The notes beneath the pieces were generated by a model that was not told where the DNA came from, made no database searches, and saw only the letters and a list, made by a program, of their open reading frames with translations. Made by a program: the position numbers and the translations under genes. 19,630 nt of DNA from an uncultured Akkermansia sp. GTDB lineage: Bacteria > Verrucomicrobiota > Verrucomicrobiia > Verrucomicrobiales > Akkermansiaceae. Positions within the stretch are counted from its first letter, which is position 1. Each line of letters starts with the position of its first letter. The stretch lies in contig CAAFXA010000340.1 of assembly GCA_900766865.1 (NCBI GenBank), forward strand, positions 1 through 19,630. Reading direction: 5' to 3'. Below, piece after piece: positions 15,814 through 19,630 of the stretch.

Positions 15814-16081
15814 GAAGAAAATCACCGGCCCCGGCGCATTGAGAGTGGCAAAATTAAATGCGACACCATGAGGGCACAAAAAAAAGCAAGCATATAAGTA
15901 TTTATTGACAGAAAAAATGCAAGCTCCTCCCGAAAACACCGGACAGTGGAGATGCACACGAGCCGCAACAGAAAGAGTGTGGCCTGCATGAAGCGTAATT
16001 ATTCTCAATACTTTGCACAGCTGCAACAAGGTTGGGGATTGCCAACTGACGAAAGTTGTGCTATAATGAGCCAACGCAGAC
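15788..16081. other. Divergent intergenic region between the MoxR operon and trkH
   Basis: This 294-bp region is the longest gap in the window. It contains the trkH promoter at its right end and a possible moxR promoter at its left end. The centre is AT-rich with A-runs at 15878-15885 and 15912-15917. Near the right end are two short inverted repeats: TTGCA/TGCAA at about 16013-16026, and GTTGG/CCAAC (16031-16046) over the -35 box. I see no RNA gene, and a 48-codon open frame (15952-16098) is not convincing. Confidence 0.6.
16039..16067 (+). promoter_or_regulatory. Sigma70-type promoter of trkH-trkA
   Basis: TTGCCA (16039-16044), a 17-bp spacer and TATAAT (16062-16067), preceded by TGC as an extended -10. 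The -35 sequence and spacing are identical to those of the pgi promoter. Start near 16073-16075 would leave about 7-9 nt before the ATG at 16082, too short for a normal ribosome-binding site or a riboswitch. Confidence 0.72.
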
Positions 16082-17869
16082 ATGAACAGACAGCATGAGC
16101 GCCAGTACCGGGCACTTGAGTTGCCGGAGATAATCTCCGGGCTTCTCGCGATGTTTATTGTGCTGTGGGAGGCATGTTTTGCCGGGTTAGCCACCGGGCC
16201 ATCGGAGCAGAAAATGTTCGAGGAAGGCCTGCACCTGTTGCTTGGTGGAGTCGTATGGCTGAACACGCTGACAGTGCTGCTGCATTTTCTCACCAAACTC
16301 TTCCACAAAACCCAGCCGGGAAGGTTCCTGAGCTGGCAGCTGATTGTGGGGCTCATCGCGTCCTTTGTCTTCTATGGTGGTATCTGGCAAGTACTGCCGG
16401 GGGTAGCCTTCCGCTTCAGTATCGTACTGAGCTTTATTATCGGCATCTTCTCCTTAATCACCCTCGGAGCCGTGCTGAGGGAGAGGCGAACCCAGCTGCG
16501 CCCACGCAGCAAGAGCCGCTGGAGCCCGGCGGTTGTGTTCTTTACCTGGATGATATCATTTGTGCTCATAAGCACACTGCTGCTTCTTACCCCGGGTGCC
16601 ACCTATAAACCCATTACTTTTACGGAAGCTTTCTTTACCTGCTCCTCGGCTATCTCCATCACCGGCCTGACCTGCGTGGATGTGGCAAGCACCTTCACCC
16701 CGCTGGGCAAAGTGGTTCTGCTCATCGACATCCAGATAGGCGCCATGGGGGTGATGACCTTTACATACTTTGTGCTGCTGATGGTGGGTAAGCAACTTGC
16801 TGTGCGCGACCGGGTTGCCATATCATCCCTGCTGGACCAACAAGGGGTCAACATCATCCCTGTGCTCATCAAGGCCGTTATCTTCATTACCTTCTCGGTG
16901 GAAGCCATTGGTGCCACCATGCTCTACTTCCTGTGGCAGGATGCCCCGGGGGTACCCCAGGGGCACCTGTGGTTCCGTGCCATCTTCCATGCTATTTCCG
17001 CATTCTGCAATGCCGGACTCTCGCTGTTCCCCCAGAACATGGCTGAGGCCTGCGTGGCAAATGATAAAGCGGTACAGGGAACAATGATGCTGATGACGCT
17101 GGCGGGCACGCTGGGATTCAGTGTATACCTGGAAGCGCTGACGCGTTTGCACAACAAACTGCGGGGCAAGCGCAACCCTGTGCGCTGGAGCACACATTCC
17201 TGGCTGGTTTTCCGCGTTACCCTCATTGTGATGCTGGTGGGCAGCGTGGGGCTGGCACTGCTGGGAGCACTGGAACCATCCGCCCATACTCAATCCGCCG
17301 ATTATAATCTGTGGGAAAGTATCTGGAACACGATAGGACGCTCCGCTGGGTTTACCATCACCGATATCAGCACCTATGGTCCTGTCTACCAGCTCTTCCT
17401 CTGCCTGCTCATGTTCGTGGGCGGCAATCCGGCCGGCACGGGTGGCGGCGTCTTTGCCCCTGTCTTTGCGCTGTGCATACTGGAGGTATTGCGCGTACTG
17501 CGAGGCCAGCAGGACCTGGAACTCCATGGCCGCCGCATAGCCCGTAACACCGTAGAGCGAGCGATGTCCACCGTGGTGCTCTCGACCTTCTGGATAGCGG
17601 CAAGCACCATGCTGCTGCTGTTGCTGGAGCCGGGTATCGGGCAATCTGCCAATGGCACCATTAAGCTGCTTTTCCTGGAAATCAGCGCCTACACCACCAC
17701 GGGCTACTCCATCTGCAACCCCGGAGAACTCGGAGACATCTCCAAGCTGTTCATCTGTGCCAACATGCTCTTCGGCCGCGTGGGCATGTTTACCTTCATG
17801 CTTATCTTTATCAAACAGAAGGATCCATCCCCCCTGCGTTATCCGGAAACACGTTTACCCCTCACCTGA
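16082..17869 (+). CDS. trkH: TrkH/KtrB-family potassium uptake channel
   Basis: The 595-residue integral membrane protein forms the K+-conducting subunit of a Trk/Ktr system. The four pseudo-repeat selectivity filters are intact: TGLT (194-197), NAGLS (310-314), RSAGFT (420-425) and TTTGYS (538-543). A Gly-rich gating loop FVGGNPAGTGGG follows the third repeat (446-457). Before the first repeat (helix at about 148-170) there is an extra N-terminal block of about 135 residues with roughly four hydrophobic segments (about 12-38, 47-70, 84-103, 108-133) and a basic linker RERRTQLRPRSKSR. Standard KtrB lacks such a long extension. The ATG at 16082 is preceded closely by the promoter. The regulatory subunit gene follows after 10 nt. 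TrkH or KtrB naming is open, since the partner is KtrA-like in size. Confidence 0.94.
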   Translation: MNRQHERQYRALELPEIISGLLAMFIVLWEACFAGLATGPSEQKMFEEGLHLLLGGVVWLNTLTVLLHFLTKLFHKTQPGRFLSWQLIVGLIASFVFYGGIWQVLPGVAFRFSIVLSFIIGIFSLITLGAVLRERRTQLRPRSKSRWSPAVVFFTWMISFVLISTLLLLTPGATYKPITFTEAFFTCSSAISITGLTCVDVASTFTPLGKVVLLIDIQIGAMGVMTFTYFVLLMVGKQLAVRDRVAISSLLDQQGVNIIPVLIKAVIFITFSVEAIGATMLYFLWQDAPGVPQGHLWFRAIFHAISAFCNAGLSLFPQNMAEACVANDKAVQGTMMLMTLAGTLGFSVYLEALTRLHNKLRGKRNPVRWSTHSWLVFRVTLIVMLVGSVGLALLGALEPSAHTQSADYNLWESIWNTIGRSAGFTITDISTYGPVYQLFLCLLMFVGGNPAGTGGGVFAPVFALCILEVLRVLRGQQDLELHGRRIARNTVERAMSTVVLSTFWIAASTMLLLLLEPGIGQSANGTIKLLFLEISAYTTTGYSICNPGELGDISKLFICANMLFGRVGMFTFMLIFIKQKDPSPLRYPETRLPLT

Positions 17870-17879
17870 TTTAATTGTT

Positions 17880-18587
17880 ATGAAATTCGTTATCATCGGT
17901 TTAGGACAATTCGGCAAAGCACTGGCTCTCTATCTGAGCGATAGCGGGTTCGAGGTAACCGTGCTCGACCAGAAAGAAAGTGTGGTGGAAGAAATTAAGA
18001 ACCATGTGGCCGATGCCCACATAGGCGATGCCACGGACATGCGAGTGCTGCGTCGTCTGGAGCTGGTGGGCGAGGAAACCTACGTCATTGTGGCAGTGGG
18101 AGAATGCTTTGAGCGTAACATCCTCATTACAGCCCAGCTCAAGGAGCTCGGAGTCAAAAACCTGTACGCCCGCAGTGTAAACGAGTTGCACGGCAAGGTT
18201 CTCAAGCTCATCGGCATTACAGAGCTCTTCCGTGTGGAGGACGTAGCAGCCAAGCAGCTCGCAGCACGTTTCATCAACGAGGGCCTCATGCGCCTGCGCA
18301 AGATAGATGCCACGCACTCTCTGGCAGATGTACGCCTGCCTGATGAATGGATTGGCAAAACGCTGCAGGAGGTCAATATGCGTAAACAATACCACGTCAA
18401 CCTGCTCACGGTACGCCGTGGTAAAATGAGCGAAAGCAATACCAGCGCAGACGATGTATTGTCCCAGCCGGAGCAACCGGTCATCGATACTCCCGAACCC
18501 GGCATGCAGTTCCAGGAGGGCGATGTGCTGGTAGTATTCGGCAAGGATGATGACCTGACCGGCTTCGTAAAGAAATTCGACCTCTGA
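17880..18587 (+). CDS. trkA: TrkA/KtrA-like RCK potassium-uptake regulator
   Basis: The 235-residue cytoplasmic gating subunit has one RCK_N Rossmann domain, with dinucleotide-binding GLGQFG (7-12), Asp30 at the end of strand 2 and GDATD (49-53). An RCK_C domain follows (about 143-235) ending in FQEGDVLVVFGKDDDL. It has a single RCK unit as in KtrA, not the tandem of E. coli TrkA (458 residues). RCK rings bind NAD(H)/ATP and often c-di-AMP to control the channel. An acidic, Ser/Pro-rich loop of roughly 25 residues (about 181-209) is inserted within RCK_C. ATG 17880 was chosen because the Rossmann strand begins there; the upstream open frame overlaps trkH and is not coding. It lies 10 nt after the trkH stop and is surely co-transcribed. 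Confidence 0.94.
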   Translation: MKFVIIGLGQFGKALALYLSDSGFEVTVLDQKESVVEEIKNHVADAHIGDATDMRVLRRLELVGEETYVIVAVGECFERNILITAQLKELGVKNLYARSVNELHGKVLKLIGITELFRVEDVAAKQLAARFINEGLMRLRKIDATHSLADVRLPDEWIGKTLQEVNMRKQYHVNLLTVRRGKMSESNTSADDVLSQPEQPVIDTPEPGMQFQEGDVLVVFGKDDDLTGFVKKFDL

Positions 18588-18595
18588 CAGCAAGA

Positions 18596-19201
18596 ATGAA
18601 CGCACGAGTCACCCTGCCCGACCGCACATTCGGCGGTTACATTTTCGACCTGGATGGCACGCTGGTGGACAGCATGCCCACCCACTACAAAGCCTGGCGT
18701 TGGGCGCTGCAGAAAAATGGAGCCCCGCACGAAGTGTTTCTCTGGGATGAGTTTGTGAGCCACGGCGGCATGGCTGCCCCGGATATTGTGGCGGATTTGA
18801 ACCGCACCTATGGTCTGCACATGAAGCCCCAAACAGTAGCCACGCAGAAACGCGAGCGCTATGACTACCTGCTGGAGACAGAGACCCTGCCCGTCATTCC
18901 CGAGACAGTAGGGCTGGTGCGGCAGCTGCAGGCAGACGGCATTCCCTACGCTATCGGCACCGGCAGCGCTATTGCGGGGGCTCGCGCCACCCTGCGCTCG
19001 GCCGGCATCGGCGACCTGTTCTCCATCATTGTTACCCCGGATGACGTTCCTCCCGGCCGGGGAAAACCGGAACCGGACATCTTCCTGCTGGCCGCAGAAC
19101 GCATGGGCGTAGCACCGGCAGAATGTGTTGTATTTGAAGACGCAGAGCCGGGCATCCGCGCCGCACAGGCGGCAGGCATGGCCCATGTGCGCGTTTACTG
19201 A
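18596..19201 (+). CDS. HAD-superfamily sugar phosphatase, YqaB/beta-phosphoglucomutase-like
   Basis: The 201-residue cytoplasmic hydrolase has all HAD motifs: nucleophile and acid/base Asp18 and Asp20 in FDLDGTLVDS, motif II in IGTGS, the motif III lysine in GKPEPD, and motif IV acids in VVFEDAEPGI. The cap begins with MPTHYKAW, like the EPTHRKAW of E. coli YqaB. Similarity continues through AERMGVAPAECVVFEDA and AAGM, suggesting a fructose-1-phosphate or 6-phosphogluconate phosphatase; beta-phosphoglucomutase is the alternative. It starts 8 nt after trkA without a Shine-Dalgarno sequence and ends before a strong terminator, so it probably shares the trkH transcript although no functional link to K+ uptake is evident. 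Confidence 0.92.
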   Translation: MNARVTLPDRTFGGYIFDLDGTLVDSMPTHYKAWRWALQKNGAPHEVFLWDEFVSHGGMAAPDIVADLNRTYGLHMKPQTVATQKRERYDYLLETETLPVIPETVGLVRQLQADGIPYAIGTGSAIAGARATLRSAGIGDLFSIIVTPDDVPPGRGKPEPDIFLLAAERMGVAPAECVVFEDAEPGIRAAQAAGMAHVRVY

Positions 19202-19226
19202 ATACCACCAGGACTTCCCCCCCTAC

Positions 19227-19258
19227 GGAAAAAGCCCCGCAGAAGCGGGGCTTTTTCC
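19227..19258. terminator. Bidirectional intrinsic terminator
   Basis: A perfect 14-bp stem GGAAAAAGCCCCGC (19227-19240) / GCGGGGCTTTTTCC (19245-19258) with tetraloop AGAA. A-run and T-run arms serve both the trkH-trkA-HAD transcript and the convergent gene ending at 19281. Confidence 0.93.
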
Positions 19259-19280
19259 ATAAAAACGCAACCATTCCCGT

Positions 19281-19630
19281 TTATTTGTCCTCCTCTTCCC
19301 AGAGGTAAGACTGGCGGGAATCTCTCAACTGGCCATCCACATACAAATCGATGCTCCAGGAGAGCACATCGCCGCATTTACGGCGCTCCTCACCGGCAAA
19401 GAAAAATTTTGAAAGCTGTTGTGAAGGTTCTTCTCGAGGCTCCTTCAGCTCAATCGTACGGGTCAGTTCACGAGAGGCGGTAAGGGCCTGAGTATAACGC
19501 ATGACAAGACGCACAGGCTTGGTCGGCTCTGCATCATACCAACGCACATAGTAGTAGTCCCCCACACGATTTGCCTTCTCCTTACTGGTGCGAGCTCCAT
19601 ACAGAAGGTAATTAGCATTTGCACGCAGCG
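19281..19630 (-). CDS. Uncharacterised protein, C-terminal part (gene continues past the right edge)
   Basis: I do not recognise this protein. The frame is open from the right edge to the stop at 19281, giving about 115 residues. A GTG at 19565 could serve as a start, but the frame continues upstream without a stop (RANANYLLYGARTSKEKANR), so the gene most likely extends beyond the window. The visible part reads GDYYYVRWYDAEPTKPVRLVMRY, then charged segments and CGDVLSWSIDLYVDGQLRDS, a pattern of alternating strands suggesting a small beta-rich domain. It ends in acidic WEEEDK. No catalytic motif or membrane helix is visible. YLLYGA and GDYYYVRWYD look like conserved elements, perhaps of an exported or lipoprotein family, but that is a guess. 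It converges on the HAD gene across a shared terminator. Confidence 0.6.
   Translation of the reverse strand, partial: LRANANYLLYGARTSKEKANRVGDYYYVRWYDAEPTKPVRLVMRYTQALTASRELTRTIELKEPREEPSQQLSKFFFAGEERRKCGDVLSWSIDLYVDGQLRDSRQSYLWEEEDK

Noticed and set aside
15788..16081. Possible c-di-AMP or K+ riboswitch before trkH
   Set aside because: The consensus promoter leaves fewer than 10 nt of leader before the ATG, so no aptamer can be transcribed from it.
15952..16098. 48-codon open frame ahead of trkH
   Set aside because: It contains the whole trkH promoter and runs across the trkH start in another frame. It has no ribosome-binding site, and a frame of this length is expected by chance.
17652..17879. 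76-residue N-terminal extension of the TrkA-like protein
   Set aside because: It lies mostly within trkH in another frame. The RCK Rossmann fold begins exactly at ATG 17880, as in KtrA.
1..19630. Mobile elements, CRISPR arrays, tRNA or rRNA genes, phage genes
   Set aside because: No transposase or integrase motifs, no regularly spaced repeats, and no tRNA-like cloverleaf were seen on reading; gaps are too short to hide most of them.

Overview
The window looks like chromosomal DNA from a Gram-negative bacterium, most likely of the Planctomycetes-Verrucomicrobia-Chlamydiae group and perhaps close to Akkermansia. This placement is an inference. It rests on the end of an LPS heptose epimerase gene, a cyanobacterial/plastid-type glucose-6-phosphate isomerase, a MoxR/DUF58/BatA/DUF4175-like/DUF4159 cluster of the kind seen in that group, and starts that mostly lack a Shine-Dalgarno sequence. 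I see no RNA gene, mobile element, CRISPR array or phage gene. Coding density is very high, and the longest gap is 294 bp.

Left part (1-3390): the 3' end of hldD, then pgi with its own sigma70-type promoter and a strong terminator, then an exported thioredoxin-fold protein. That gene converges on a YghZ-type aldo/keto reductase across a bidirectional terminator. Next (3391-6358), a divergent promoter region drives a rightward three-gene unit: a small two-helix membrane protein, an APH/AmgK-like kinase, and a CHASE2-like membrane protein with no output domain. The last two genes overlap by 22 nt.

Centre (6365-15787, minus strand): a tightly packed six-gene operon. In order of transcription it encodes a MoxR AAA+ ATPase, a DUF58 protein, a BatA-type von Willebrand factor A (vWA) membrane protein, a second vWA membrane protein with a degenerate glutamine-amidotransferase-like domain, a DUF4175-like membrane protein, and an exported DUF4159 protein. 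Three junctions are ATGA start/stop overlaps. By family knowledge, MoxR ATPases act with vWA proteins in envelope stress or metal-dependent maturation. The last two proteins carry unusual cysteine clusters.

Right part (16082-19630): a promoter just upstream of trkH drives a K+ uptake pair, a TrkH/KtrB-like channel with an N-terminal membrane extension and a single-RCK TrkA/KtrA-like regulator. A YqaB-like HAD sugar phosphatase follows, then a 14-bp bidirectional terminator. The C-terminal part of an unrecognised minus-strand gene runs off the right edge.

The points most worth a second look are -10 boxes lying so close to start codons that the mRNAs should be leaderless or nearly so, an inverted repeat centred on the pgi -10 box, the CHASE2/kinase/membrane-protein cassette, and the cysteine clusters at the end of the MoxR operon. 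The MoxR cluster is a known type of system. I found nothing that clearly amounts to a wholly undescribed one.
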